A stretch of DNA of 59,799 bases, from positions 1 through 59,799 of the forward strand of contig JAFEFO010000039.1 of the NCBI GenBank assembly GCA_018240565.1, in the 5' to 3' direction. A model generated the notes under the pieces. It worked only from the letters and a program-made list of their open reading frames with translations. It was not told the DNA's origin and made no database searches. Both the position numbers and the translations under genes were made by a program. Source of the DNA: Pseudomonadota bacterium. Lineage in GTDB: Bacteria; Pseudomonadota; Gammaproteobacteria; Xanthomonadales; Rhodanobacteraceae. Of the stretch, positions 38,881 through 48,111 are shown one piece after another; within the stretch, counting starts at the first letter, position 1; each line of letters begins with the position of its first letter.

Positions 38881-40465
38881 GTGCGGCGCTTCCGAATTTC
38901 GGCAAGCCGAGCGCAACGCGCAAGGGATCGAGCAGCGCGCCGTAGTCGCCGGCGCGCGCGGTATCGGCGCGCAAGGGTTGGCGAACCTGCGCCGCGCTCG
39001 GCGAGCGCACCGCGCGTGCGCTTTCGTGAAAGCGCAGGCAGGCTTCTTCGAACGGCAATCCGCAGAAATCGAGCAGCTCGCGGATTTGCGTCGCGGGTTC
39101 CGCGACCAATGCCTCGTAGTCGTGCAAGCGCAGCGATCGCGGGCAGCGCACCTGCCACGCGCGCGCGGTCCGATCGAACGCGTGCCAATACGCGGCCAGA
39201 TCGGCGAAATCGCGCGTCCAGTCGTTGCCGGCGAAATGCTGGCGATAGCAGGACAGGCACGTTTCCAGCGCATCGCGCCGGCACACCACGATGCGCGCCG
39301 CCGGCAACATCGCTCGGATCGCGCCGATCTGGATCCAGTTGTTCGGCATCTTGTCGACGAAACGCGGCTTGCGTTCGCACCAATACGCAGTGCGTTCGAG
39401 ATAGCGGCGCCCCAGCCGCGACCAGTCCGCCGGCGCAAGCGTGGCGGCCCATTGCGCGAATGGCGCGCCGCGGCGACGCGATTCCTCGTTGAGCGTCAGG
39501 GTCAGGTCGGGCAATTCGCCGGCGCCCTCGACCTGCGAATGCGAGGCGAGGATCTGCTCGGCCAGGGTCGTCCCCGAACGCGGCAGGCCGACGACGAAGA
39601 TGACGTGTCCGCCCAACGCGGGATCGTCCGCGCCGGACGCCCGCGCCAACACGGCGTCCATGGTCGCCAGGTGCGCGTCGAAGCTGGCCGCATCCCAGGT
39701 CCGGCGCCGCCGGGCGATGGCATTGGCCTGCGCCAGCGCTTGCAGGCTCTCGCCGGGGCGACCCTGGTCATCGAGCGCCCGCGCCAGGGCAAAACCCATC
39801 GCGATGCGGTCATCGTCGCCGGCGCGCGCATCGTGCAAGGCAGCACGCAGCGACTCGACATCCGCCATTGTGAGCGGCACGGTCTTGATGTTCGCCAATC
39901 CCCACCAGGCCATGCCGGCGCCGGGATGCGCGGCGAGCACCTTGCGGTATTCGGCAATGGCCGCGTCGTTGTCGCCGGCGACCTTTAACGCGTCGGCCAG
40001 TTGCGCGCGCGCGCCGGCATTGCGCGGATCGATCGCCAATGCGCGGCGCAAGGCGGCCTCGGCCTCGCGGTAACGCACGCAACGCACCAGCACGATGCCC
40101 AGGTTGTACCAGGCTGCGGCGAAGTCGGGCTTGAGTTCGCAGGCGCGCCGCAAGGCCGCGATCGCCGCATCGAATTCGCCCGCGTCGGCGAGCACATTGC
40201 CGTAGGTGTTGTGGTACAGCGCGTCATGCGGGCGCTGCGCCAAGGCGCGTTGCATCGCCGCCGCGGCCTGCGCGTGCTGGCCACGCAAGGTGAAGATGCC
40301 GGCCTCCAGGCGCAGGGCTTCCGGGTGTTCGGGGTGGCTCGCCAGCGCACCCGCGAGCGCACGCGCGGCATCGTCGGGCCGGCCGGCTTCCAGCGCGTGC
40401 GCGGTGGCAACAATGCATTGTGCGGCCGCCGGCGTCAGGCCGGCCAGGCGGGAGTTCGCATTCAT
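38870..40465 (-). CDS. TPR-sulfotransferase 4
   Basis: 531 residues. Clear TPR units run from about 15 to 185 (ALYHNTYGNVLADAGEFDAA, FAAAWYNLGIVLVRCVRYRE, NAGARAQLADALKVAGDNDA), then a helical linker and the sulfotransferase domain: VIFVVGLPRSGTTLAEQILA (PAPS loop about 291-300), FVDKMPNNWIQIGAIRAMLP, RIVVCRRDALETCLSCYRQH and VRQPLRADTARAGDYGALLD. It is the upstream member of a two-gene unit with sulfotransferase 3 and is 51 bp downstream of the DUF4097 gene on the same strand. It could therefore be transcribed from the ECF operon promoter at 42.5 kb. Confidence 0.9.
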   Translation of the reverse strand: MNANSRLAGLTPAAAQCIVATAHALEAGRPDDAARALAGALASHPEHPEALRLEAGIFTLRGQHAQAAAAMQRALAQRPHDALYHNTYGNVLADAGEFDAAIAALRRACELKPDFAAAWYNLGIVLVRCVRYREAEAALRRALAIDPRNAGARAQLADALKVAGDNDAAIAEYRKVLAAHPGAGMAWWGLANIKTVPLTMADVESLRAALHDARAGDDDRIAMGFALARALDDQGRPGESLQALAQANAIARRRRTWDAASFDAHLATMDAVLARASGADDPALGGHVIFVVGLPRSGTTLAEQILASHSQVEGAGELPDLTLTLNEESRRRGAPFAQWAATLAPADWSRLGRRYLERTAYWCERKPRFVDKMPNNWIQIGAIRAMLPAARIVVCRRDALETCLSCYRQHFAGNDWTRDFADLAAYWHAFDRTARAWQVRCPRSLRLHDYEALVAEPATQIRELLDFCGLPFEEACLRFHESARAVRSPSAAQVRQPLRADTARAGDYGALLDPLRVALGLPKFGSAAHAD

Positions 40466-40516
40466 CCCGCCATCATCGCATGCGCCAGCGCAACGCGGCG
40501 ACTGGCTGCATCGGCG

Positions 40517-41467
40517 CTACTGCTTCGACAAGCGCACGTCGCCGCTCAGGGATTCGATCTGGATCTGTGCGTCGCCGCCGCCGATCGTGGCCTTGAGGCT
40601 GCTGCCGGGACCGTGTGATTTTTCCTGCGGCTGGCCGAAATCGCTGCGGATGTCGCCGCTGAAGCTCGAGGCATCGATGCGCGCCGAGGTCGCCGCCGGA
40701 ATCGACAAACGGAGGTTTCCGCTCATCGACGACATGTGCACGCGGGCGTCCCCGGCCGGTGCGACGGCGACGTCGGCGTCACCGGACACGCTGCCGGTCT
40801 CCAGCTCGGTCACGCTGGCGCAGGCGCAATGCATCGTGCCGGACACCGTTTCCAGCTTGATCCGGCCGCCAAGATCCTTCGCGTGCACGTCGCCGCTCAC
40901 GGTTTGCACATGGGTCTTGCCCGCCGCCGTGCCGGCCGCCGTCACGGTCACGTTGCCGCTGACGCTGTCGACGTCGATCTGCGGCGCGGCGCTGGACAAC
41001 GCCACGTCGCCGCTCACGCTGCCGACCTTGAGCGTCGGCCCGGCCATGCCGTCCACGTTGGCGTCGGCGCTGACAACATTCAGGTCCAGCGCCGCGTCTT
41101 TCGGAACATGCAGGATCAGGGTGCTGCCGTGGGTGGGCGAATCGGAACCGAACCAGCCGGTCTTCGTTGCCTTCACGCGCAGGTTGAGGCTGCGGGCATT
41201 GCCCGTCACGACGAGCGTCGAGCCCGCGCCGAGCGTACCTTCGAGCCTGACCTGCGCCTGGTTCCAGCCGCTGACCTGCACCTTGCCGCTGATGTTGCCG
41301 ACATCGATGCGCCCGTCCGCGGCCAGTGGCCATGCCTGCGCCAGCGCCTTGGCCGTGTCGCCGGCGGCGATGTCCTGCCACGCCGATGCCGGCGCGTCCG
41401 CCAGAGCGGACGCACTGGCCGCGAGGAACGCACCAAATGCCAGCGTGTGGGAGATTTTCCTGATCAT
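40517..41467 (-). CDS. Secreted DUF4097-like repetitive beta protein
   Basis: 316 residues with a signal peptide (MIRKISHTLAFGAFLAASASALA). The rest is a series of short beta repeats of the type VGSVSGDVALSSAAPQIDVD, VDSVSGNVTVTAAG and VQTVSGDVHAKDLGGRIKLE, with about eight S(V/M/F)SG(D/N)(V/I/L) turns. This is the DUF4097 pattern, which forms a right-handed beta helix. Function is unknown; members are often in envelope-stress operons and are sometimes called putative adhesins. Here it follows an ECF sigma factor and a membrane anti-sigma-like gene (17-bp gap), so it is likely a target or partner of that stress system. Confidence 0.85.
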   Translation of the reverse strand: MIRKISHTLAFGAFLAASASALADAPASAWQDIAAGDTAKALAQAWPLAADGRIDVGNISGKVQVSGWNQAQVRLEGTLGAGSTLVVTGNARSLNLRVKATKTGWFGSDSPTHGSTLILHVPKDAALDLNVVSADANVDGMAGPTLKVGSVSGDVALSSAAPQIDVDSVSGNVTVTAAGTAAGKTHVQTVSGDVHAKDLGGRIKLETVSGTMHCACASVTELETGSVSGDADVAVAPAGDARVHMSSMSGNLRLSIPAATSARIDASSFSGDIRSDFGQPQEKSHGPGSSLKATIGGGDAQIQIESLSGDVRLSKQ

Positions 41468-41484
41468 GTCTTCGCCTCTCCAGG

Positions 41485-41934
41485 TTATCCCGCTGCCTGC
41501 GCCTGCCGCAGCAGGCGCAGCCGTTGATCGTTGGTGCGATTGAGCAAGCCGACCAGGAACAGCGCGCGCGGCTGCCGTTCGATGGCCTGTTGCAAGGCCG
41601 CGCTGGCCGCATCAAGGTCGCGCGCGCCGACGGCCAGTTGCGATCCCTCCGGGATGGCCCACGCCAGCGCCACGCCTTCGGGCGCAACCGGGCTTGGCAC
41701 GGTCGCCGCGGCGAGCGGAACCGCCGGCGGCGATGACGTGCGCCACGCGAGCGCGCCGACGCCGGCGGCCACGACGAGCGCAGCAGCCAATCCCAATCCC
41801 GAGCGCCAGCGCTGCGTCGCAGGGCGCACGGCAATGCGCGCGGCGATCGCAGTCCAAAGCTCGCGCTGAGGCTGCACATCGCCGCGCAAACCGCGCAGCT
41901 GGTTGCGCCAGGCGAATTCGTTGTCGATGTTCAT
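41485..41934 (-). CDS. Probable membrane anti-sigma factor
   Basis: 149 residues with a short cytoplasmic part (LRGDVQPQRELWTAIAARIA), one membrane helix (SGLGLAAALVVAAGVGALAW, about 45-63) and a periplasmic tail that ends in a helical segment (DAASAALQQAIERQPRALFL). The WxxIxxRI element before the helix is common in small anti-sigma proteins of ECF operons. No zinc-binding anti-sigma motif is present. It lies between the ECF sigma gene (39-bp gap) and the DUF4097 gene (17-bp gap). The assignment is by topology and context. Confidence 0.65.
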   Translation of the reverse strand: MNIDNEFAWRNQLRGLRGDVQPQRELWTAIAARIAVRPATQRWRSGLGLAAALVVAAGVGALAWRTSSPPAVPLAAATVPSPVAPEGVALAWAIPEGSQLAVGARDLDAASAALQQAIERQPRALFLVGLLNRTNDQRLRLLRQAQAAG

Positions 41935-41973
41935 GCTTCACCTCGTCACTTTCATGGCTCGCGGATGTCGTCT

Positions 41974-42549
41974 TCAACGATCCGCGAGGGTGCGCCGCAG
42001 CAGGCCGCGGGCACGATGCAATTGCGCTTTCGACGAACCCACGGCCATGCCAAGTTCGGCCGAGATTTCCTCGTGTTTGTAGCCTTCCACATCATGCAGC
42101 ACGAGCACGGCGCGTGCGCGCGCGGGCAGTGCCGCGACCGCACGCTCCAGGTCGCCGCGCTCGGCGGCACAAAATGGCACTTCACCACCGGCGGCCGCCT
42201 GCAGGGCTTCGTCGTCCATGGCGTCTTCGTCGCGACGCACGCGCAAGTCCATCAGGGCGATATTGACGCCGAGCCGATGCAGCCAGGTCGCGAATGCGGA
42301 TTCGAAGCGGAATCCACCGAGCTTGCGCCAGGCCTGCACGAAGGCGTCCTGGGTCAGCTCCTCGGCGCGCGCGCGATCGCGCCCGACCAGGCGCAGGATC
42401 GTGCCGTGCACGCGGCCCGCATGACGGCGATACAAATGCTCAAATGCCACCGTGTCGCCATCTGCGGCGCGGCGCACCAAGGCGGCATCCGCGTCGCCGG
42501 CAGGCGACGGGGCAAGGGGCAAATCCGCGGTCAAGGCAAGGCCATCCAT
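41974..42549 (-). CDS. ECF-family RNA polymerase sigma factor
   Basis: 191 residues. Region 2: FEHLYRRHAGRVHGTILRLV, then GRDRARAEELTQDAFVQAWR with the usual acidic stretch, then FESAFATWLHRLGVNIALMD. Region 4: ALPARARAVLVLHDVEGYKH and EEISAELGMAVGSSKAQLHR. It matches the RpoE-like group. It is first in an operon with an anti-sigma-like membrane protein and a DUF4097 protein and probably drives that operon itself. The region before it (42550-42600) shows no obvious ECF autoregulatory -35 AAC / -10 CGTC pair that I can defend. Confidence 0.93.
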   Translation of the reverse strand: MDGLALTADLPLAPSPAGDADAALVRRAADGDTVAFEHLYRRHAGRVHGTILRLVGRDRARAEELTQDAFVQAWRKLGGFRFESAFATWLHRLGVNIALMDLRVRRDEDAMDDEALQAAAGGEVPFCAAERGDLERAVAALPARARAVLVLHDVEGYKHEEISAELGMAVGSSKAQLHRARGLLRRTLADR

Positions 42550-42609
42550 TTGTGGGCTTGGATGCTGGAAGTCGGAGCGAGGTTTAACCCCCGTCGGCTG
42601 TTGGTCGTC

Positions 42610-42632
42610 ATGCCGGCACGGATTGCCGGCAT
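42610..42632 (-). repeat. REP-like hairpin repeat, copy B (inverted)
   Basis: A perfect 9-bp stem (42610-42618 with 42624-42632) with a 5-nt loop. Read on the minus strand it matches copies A and C, including the flank TGCAGTCTGGAT. It stands 60 bp from copy C in opposite orientation, so the two form an inverted pair between the ECF operon and pckG. Confidence 0.75.
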
Positions 42633-42691
42633 CCAGACTGCACGGATGCCGTGCTATTCATGCGCTTGATCTTGCCATCCATGGCTTCTGG

Positions 42692-42714
42692 ATTCCGGCA
42701 TTCCATGCCGGAAT
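42692..42714 (+). repeat. REP-like hairpin repeat, copy C
   Basis: A 9-bp stem (42692-42700 with 42706-42714), 5-nt loop and GACGG after it, as in copy A at 31-53. The variable third base pair is T-A. It lies directly downstream of the pckG stop codon and could protect or end that transcript. Confidence 0.75.
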
Positions 42715-42726
42715 GACGGGTTCCGT

Positions 42727-44508
42727 TCAGGGCGTTCCGACCGCATCCGACTCCACCGCATCCTCGGCCAACAAGGCCGCGATGCGCCGATGCTCGTCCA
42801 GCAGTTTTTGCGGCATGCGCGCGCCGTAGGAGGCGAGGTATTCGCCGATGCTCTCGTACTCGGCACTCCAGCTTTCCGGATCGACGTGCAACAGCGCCTC
42901 GAGCTTGGCCGGCGCCAGGTCCAGGCCATCGAGATTCAGGTCCTGGGCATGCGGCAGGTTGCCGATCGGTGTTTCTTCGGCGCCTTCGCTGCCGGCGCAG
43001 CGGCCGAGGATCCATTCCAGCACGCGCATGTTGTCGCCGAAGCCCGGCCACAGGAATTTGCCGTCCGCGCCCTTGCGGAACCAGTTGACGTGGAAAATCT
43101 TCGGCAGCTTGGCGCCGGGTTTGTCCAGCGAAAGCCAGTGCGCGAAATAATCGGCGAAGTTGTAACCACAGAACGGTTTCATCGCCATCGAATCGCGGCG
43201 CAGCACGCCGACCGCACCGGTCGCGGCGGCGGTCGTTTCCGATCCCATCGCCGCGCCGACCAGCACGCCATGCGTCCAGTCGCGCGCTTCGAATACCAGC
43301 GGCAGCAAATGCTCGCGGCGGCCACCGAACACAATCGCCGAGATCGGCACGCCCTGCGCGTCTTCCGCATGTGGCGACCAGCTCGGGCATTGCTTTGCCG
43401 ACACCGTGAAGCGCGAATTCGGATGCGCGGCCGGTCCGTTCGAGGCGACATAATCGCGGCCCTGCCAATCCTTGACCGGCACGCCGTCAGGCAGGCCTTC
43501 CCACCATGGATCGCCGTCGGCGGTGACGGCGACATTGGTGAAGATCGTGTCGTGGTTGAGCATCGCCAGCGCGTTGGGGTTGGTCTTGGCGCTGGTACCA
43601 GGCGCGACGCCGAAATAGCCGGCTTCGGGATTGATCGCCCACAGGCGGCCGTCCGCGCCCGGTGTCATCCAGCAGATGTCGTCACCGACCGTCCAGATTT
43701 TCCAGCCGTCTTTCAGGTAACTTTCCGGCGGAATCAGCATGGCGAGATTGGTCTTGCCGCAGGCCGAGGGAAACGCCGCGGCAATGTAATGCGTTTCGCC
43801 CTGTGGATTCTGCAGGCCGACGATGAGCATGTGCTCGGCCAGCCAGCCTTCCGTGCGCGCCTGATACGAGGCGATGCGCAGGGCGTGGCATTTCTTGCCG
43901 AGCAGGGCGTTGCCGCCGTAGCCGGAACCGATCGACTTGATCGTCAATTCCTCGGGGAAATGCATGATGAAGCGCTTGTGCGGATCGAGTTCGCCGATCG
44001 AGTGCTGGCCCTTGACGAACTTGCCCTCGCGCTCGATGCGCGCGAGCGCCGTCGCGCCCATGCGCGTCATGATGCGCATGTTGGCAACCACATACGGCGA
44101 ATCGGTGATCTCCACGCCGCAGCGCGACAAGGGCGAGTCGATCGGGCCCATGCAATACGGGATCACGTACAGCGTGCGGCCCTTCATGCAGCCGGCGAAC
44201 AGCGCATCGACTTTCGCGTGCGCTTCGGCGGGGTCCATCCAGTGGTTGTTCGGGCCCGCGTCGTCCTTGTTCTTGGTGCAAATAAACGTGAGATGCTCCA
44301 CGCGCGCCACGTCGCCGGGATTGGAGCGGTGCAGATAGCAGTCCGGATGCGTGCGCGGATTGAGTTCGATCAGATCCCCGCGTTGCAGCATCAGGTCGAT
44401 CAGCGCGTCGTTTTCGGCTTCCGAGCCGTCGCACCAGTGCACCTGGTCGGGCTGGGTGTGCCGGGCAACATCCTCGACCCAGCGCTTGAGGGATTCCAGA
44501 TTGGTCAT
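42727..44508 (-). CDS. pckG: Phosphoenolpyruvate carboxykinase (GTP)
   Basis: 593 residues of the GTP-dependent family, which converts oxaloacetate plus GTP to phosphoenolpyruvate, CO2 and GDP for gluconeogenesis. Signatures are present: the P-loop [15 protein letters not shown] (kinase-1a motif with the reactive Cys), [10 protein letters not shown] (metal site), RNPEAGYF-like [33 protein letters not shown] and SKQCPSW-type [14 protein letters not shown]. The length fits. The start ATG 44508 has AAGGAG 5 nt upstream; the frame stays open far beyond, to 45645, but that part is antisense to the next gene. It is divergent from the hydrolase/fadE operon, a sensible pairing of gluconeogenesis and fatty-acid oxidation. 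Confidence 0.98.
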   Translation of the reverse strand: MTNLESLKRWVEDVARHTQPDQVHWCDGSEAENDALIDLMLQRGDLIELNPRTHPDCYLHRSNPGDVARVEHLTFICTKNKDDAGPNNHWMDPAEAHAKVDALFAGCMKGRTLYVIPYCMGPIDSPLSRCGVEITDSPYVVANMRIMTRMGATALARIEREGKFVKGQHSIGELDPHKRFIMHFPEELTIKSIGSGYGGNALLGKKCHALRIASYQARTEGWLAEHMLIVGLQNPQGETHYIAAAFPSACGKTNLAMLIPPESYLKDGWKIWTVGDDICWMTPGADGRLWAINPEAGYFGVAPGTSAKTNPNALAMLNHDTIFTNVAVTADGDPWWEGLPDGVPVKDWQGRDYVASNGPAAHPNSRFTVSAKQCPSWSPHAEDAQGVPISAIVFGGRREHLLPLVFEARDWTHGVLVGAAMGSETTAAATGAVGVLRRDSMAMKPFCGYNFADYFAHWLSLDKPGAKLPKIFHVNWFRKGADGKFLWPGFGDNMRVLEWILGRCAGSEGAEETPIGNLPHAQDLNLDGLDLAPAKLEALLHVDPESWSAEYESIGEYLASYGARMPQKLLDEHRRIAALLAEDAVESDAVGTP

Positions 44509-44743
44509 GCTTCTCCTTCGGCAGCCGTGCGGCTGAAAATGAAATGCGTATTGGCGAATCGCCGGCTCGGGTCGCCATCCGCCGGCGCAGCGGCGCCAGA
44601 CGAACTTCCTATCAGACGATGGTAGCGGCTGCCACCGGCAGCGGGAAGGGACGCGCACGCTGCATTGCAGCACAAATCGCGCTCCTTCTCGCCTTGGCGA
44701 ATCCTGATTGATTACTCCAATCCGGATTTCCATACTCGCGCGT

Positions 44744-45640
44744 ATGCTTTCATCGCCGATGCCCATCCCGACGACCAATGCCACGCCCGAGCGAATCACG
44801 CTGATCGCGGCCGACGGCCTGGCGCTGGCGATCGATTCGCGCGGCGATGCACGCGATCCGGCACTCGTCTTTGCGCACGGTTTCGGCCAGACCCGGCAGG
44901 CCTGGAATGCGAGCGCCGCGACACTGGCCGACGGCGGCTGGCGTTGCCTGACCATGGATGCGCGCGGCCACGGCGACAGCGGCTGGCGTGCGGACGGAAA
45001 ATACGACTTTGCGCAGTTCGTCGATGACCTCGTGCGGGCTGCACGTATCGCCCCGCACAAGCCGATCCTCGTCGGTGCCTCGATGGGCGGTCTGCTCGGA
45101 CTGGTCGCGCAGGCCGAACACGAAGTCTTCCGCGCGCTGGTGCTGGTCGACATCACGCCACGCTGGGAAGCGGCCGGCGTGGAACGCATCCTCACGTTCA
45201 TGCGCGCGCATCCGCAAGGTTTTGCCAACGTCGAGGAAGCGAGCGCGGCGATCGCGCAGTACCTGCCGCATCGCGTCGCCGCCAAGTCACCGGAGCGCCT
45301 GCGCAGCCTGCTCGTGGCGGATACCGGCGGACGCCTGCGCTGGCACTGGGATCCGCGCCTGCTCGATACCATCGCCGCGGGCAGCGAGCGCGAACAGATG
45401 CGCCTGCTCGATGCGGCGCGGCGCATTCGCGTGCCGGTCCTGCTCATCAGCGGCGCGCGCAGCGATGTGGTGTCCGACGATACCATCGCCGAATTCCTGC
45501 GCTGCGTGCCGCATGCGCAACACGTGCGCGTCGACCGCGCCGCCCACATGATCGCCGGCGATGACAACGCCGCCTTCACCACCGCGGTCGCCCACTTCAT
45601 CACCCCTTTGCGTGATTGCGCCACGAGGCATACACCATGA
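44744..45640 (+). CDS. Alpha/beta hydrolase
   Basis: 298 residues, cytoplasmic. The fold motifs are LVFAHGFGQTRQAWNAS (oxyanion region), the nucleophile elbow GASMGG, LVDITPRWEAAG and LLISGARSDVVSDD (acid), and the late His in VDRAAHMIAGDDN. Close relatives are annotated as esterases or as peroxidase-like hydrolases; the substrate is not readable. Its TGA overlaps the fadE ATG (ATGA), so the two are translationally coupled, which suggests a role with fatty-acyl esters or thioesters. The start is ATG 44744 or ATG 44759; neither has a strong ribosome-binding site. Confidence 0.88.
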   Translation: MLSSPMPIPTTNATPERITLIAADGLALAIDSRGDARDPALVFAHGFGQTRQAWNASAATLADGGWRCLTMDARGHGDSGWRADGKYDFAQFVDDLVRAARIAPHKPILVGASMGGLLGLVAQAEHEVFRALVLVDITPRWEAAGVERILTFMRAHPQGFANVEEASAAIAQYLPHRVAAKSPERLRSLLVADTGGRLRWHWDPRLLDTIAAGSEREQMRLLDAARRIRVPVLLISGARSDVVSDDTIAEFLRCVPHAQHVRVDRAAHMIAGDDNAAFTTAVAHFITPLRDCATRHTP

Positions 45641-48105
45641 TCCACTGGTATCCGCTCATCGCCCTACTCGTCGTTTGCCTTGCCTGCGCCTACCTGCGCG
45701 TGGGCCTTCGCACCTGGGCCATCGCCGGCTTCGTCGCCGTCGTCGGCGTCGGACTCGTTGCTGGCAGCCACTGGCTCGCCATCGCGATCCCGGCGCTGGT
45801 ATTCGCGCTGATTACGCTGCCGCTGAACATTCCGGAATTCCGCCGTCGGCGCCTTACCGCGCCATTGCTCGGCATCTACCGCAAGATCACGCCGCAGCTT
45901 TCGGAAACCGAACAGATCGCGCTGGAAGCCGGCACGGTCGGTTTCGAGGGTGAGTTGTTCAGCGGCAAGCCGGACTGGTCGAAACTGCTCAAGCAACCCA
46001 AACCGGAATTGTCGGTGGAAGAACAGGCGTTCCTCGATGGACCGTGCGAGGAGGTGTGCCGCATGACCGACGAGTGGCAGATCACGCACGAGCTTTCCGA
46101 CCTGCCGCCGGAGATCTGGGAGTTCATCAAGACCAGGAAATTCTTCGGCATGATCATCCCGAAGAAATACGGCGGCCTGGAATTTTCCGCCTACGCGCAA
46201 TCGGCGGCGCTGCAGAAACTGATGAGCATGTCCGGTTCGTTGTCCTCGACCGTGGGCGTGCCCAATTCGCTCGGCCCCGGCGAATTGCTGCTGCATTACG
46301 GCACGCAGGATCAGCGCGACTACTACCTGCCGCGCCTGGCCGATGGCCGCGAGATCCCGTGTTTTGCGCTGACCGGACCGCATGCGGGATCGGACGCCAC
46401 CTCGATTCCCGACTACGGCATCGTCTGCAAGGGCCAATGGCAGGGCGGCAATGTGCTCGGCGTGCGCCTGACCTTCGACAAGCGCTACATCACCCTCGCC
46501 CCGGTCGCCACCCTGGTCGGCCTCGCCTTCCGCATGCACGATCCGGATCATTTGCTCGGCGACAAGGACGACCTCGGCATCACGCTCGCGCTGATTCCGC
46601 ACGACACGCCGGGACTGGAAATCGGCCGTCGGCATTTCCCGCTCAACGCGGCGTTCCTGAACGGGCCGGTGCGCGGACACGACGTGTTCGTGCCGCTGTC
46701 GCAACTCATTGGCGGCGCCGACATGGCCGGACAAGGTTGGCGCATGCTGGTCGAGTGCCTTTCCATCGGCCGCGGCATCACCCTGCCCGCGAACGCCTCG
46801 GGCGGCGTGCGCATGGGCGCGATCGCGACCGGCGCGTACGCGCGCCTGCGCAAGCAGTTCGGCATGGCGATCGGCCGCTTCGAGGGCGTGGAAGAGGCAC
46901 TCGCGCGCATCGGCGGCCACAGCTACGCGATCACCGCGTTGGCGCGCGCCAGCGCGGCGGCGGTGGATCGCGGCGAAAAACCCGCGGTCGGCTCGGCGAT
47001 CGCCAAGTACCACTGCACGGAATTGGGCCGCGAGGTCGCGCGCGACGTGATGGACGTGCACGGCGGCAAGGCCGTGCAGTTGGGGCCTTCCAACTACGCC
47101 GGCCGCGCGTGGCAGACCGCGCCGATCGCGATCACGGTGGAGGGCGCCAACATCATGACCCGATCGCTGATGATCTTCGGCCAGGGCGCGATCCGCTGCC
47201 ATCCGTATGTGCTCAAGGAACTGCATGCGGCGCAGATCGCCGATTACCGCGAGCGCCTGACCGAGTTCGATCGCGTGCTGTTCCGCCACATCGGCTTTGC
47301 GATTTCCAATGCCGCGCGCAGCTTCGTGCTCGGTCTCACGCACGCGCACATCGGCCGCGCGCCGGGCGACAAGTACACGCGCCGCTACTACCGCAAGCTC
47401 AACCGCTATGCGGCGAACCTCGCGCTCGCCGCGGATACGGCCATGCTCACGCTCGGCGGCAAGCTCAAGTTCAAGGAGCGGCTGTCCGCGCGCCTGGGCG
47501 ATGTGCTGTCAAACCTGTTCATCGCGAGCAGCATGCTCAAGCGCTACGAGGACCAGGGCCGCCCCGTCGCCGACCAGCCGCTGCTGGCTTGGGCGTTCCA
47601 CGATTGCGCGTATCGCATGCAGGGCGCGCTGGATGGCGTGCTGCGCAACTTCCCGATCCGTCCGGTGGCGTGGCTGCTGCGTGCATTGATTTTCCCGATC
47701 GGCCGCCGCGAGGCGCCGCCGTCGGATCGCCTGGGTCATCGCGTCGCCGCGATCCTGTGCGCACCGAATGATGCGCGCACGCGGCTGGCCGAATGGGCGT
47801 ACCTTACGCCCAGCGCAAACAATCCGGTCGGGCGCATGAACGCGCTGCTGCCGGACGTGATCGCCGCCGAACCCGTCGAACGCAAGTTCGCCAAGGCCCT
47901 CAAGTCCGGCAGCCTCAAGGCGCTCGATGCCGATGCGCAACTCGCCGAGGCCGAACAGATCGGCGCGATCTCGCCCGACGAACGCAAGTTGCTCGCGCGC
48001 GTGCGCGCGGCAACGCAAGAGTTCATCGACGTGGACGATTTCGACCCGGCCGAACTGCGCGCCGCCGTGGTGCGACCGAAACCGGAATTGCGCAGCGCGG
48101 CGTGA
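45637..48105 (+). CDS. fadE: Acyl-CoA dehydrogenase FadE
   Basis: An 822-residue long gamma-type acyl-CoA dehydrogenase, the first enzyme of fatty-acid beta-oxidation. Two or three N-terminal hydrophobic helices (MIHWYPLIALLVVCLACAYL and after) tie it to the membrane, as in E. coli FadE. The dehydrogenase core shows IIPKKYGGLEFSAYAQ, FALTGPHAGSDATSIPD (FAD/substrate region), LPANASGGVRMGAIATGAY, DVHGGKAVQLGPSNYAGRAW and TVEGANIMTRSLMIFGQGA. The C-terminal FadE-specific domain is complete. It starts inside the hydrolase stop codon, with GAGG 8 nt upstream. It ends 6 bp from the convergent transporter gene. Confidence 0.97.
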   Translation: MIHWYPLIALLVVCLACAYLRVGLRTWAIAGFVAVVGVGLVAGSHWLAIAIPALVFALITLPLNIPEFRRRRLTAPLLGIYRKITPQLSETEQIALEAGTVGFEGELFSGKPDWSKLLKQPKPELSVEEQAFLDGPCEEVCRMTDEWQITHELSDLPPEIWEFIKTRKFFGMIIPKKYGGLEFSAYAQSAALQKLMSMSGSLSSTVGVPNSLGPGELLLHYGTQDQRDYYLPRLADGREIPCFALTGPHAGSDATSIPDYGIVCKGQWQGGNVLGVRLTFDKRYITLAPVATLVGLAFRMHDPDHLLGDKDDLGITLALIPHDTPGLEIGRRHFPLNAAFLNGPVRGHDVFVPLSQLIGGADMAGQGWRMLVECLSIGRGITLPANASGGVRMGAIATGAYARLRKQFGMAIGRFEGVEEALARIGGHSYAITALARASAAAVDRGEKPAVGSAIAKYHCTELGREVARDVMDVHGGKAVQLGPSNYAGRAWQTAPIAITVEGANIMTRSLMIFGQGAIRCHPYVLKELHAAQIADYRERLTEFDRVLFRHIGFAISNAARSFVLGLTHAHIGRAPGDKYTRRYYRKLNRYAANLALAADTAMLTLGGKLKFKERLSARLGDVLSNLFIASSMLKRYEDQGRPVADQPLLAWAFHDCAYRMQGALDGVLRNFPIRPVAWLLRALIFPIGRREAPPSDRLGHRVAAILCAPNDARTRLAEWAYLTPSANNPVGRMNALLPDVIAAEPVERKFAKALKSGSLKALDADAQLAEAEQIGAISPDERKLLARVRAATQEFIDVDDFDPAELRAAVVRPKPELRSAA

Positions 48106-48111
48106 CCGGCA

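Noticed and set aside
42790..44625. 611-codon plus-strand open frame across the pckG locus
   Set aside because: It is antisense to pckG, a clear full-length enzyme. Long open frames opposite genes are expected at this GC content, and the product shows no family motif and biased Arg/His/Ala/Gly composition.
44509..45645. N-terminal extension of PEP carboxykinase to 972 residues
   Set aside because: The extension is antisense to the alpha/beta hydrolase. ATG 44508 has AAGGAG and matches the family N-terminus.
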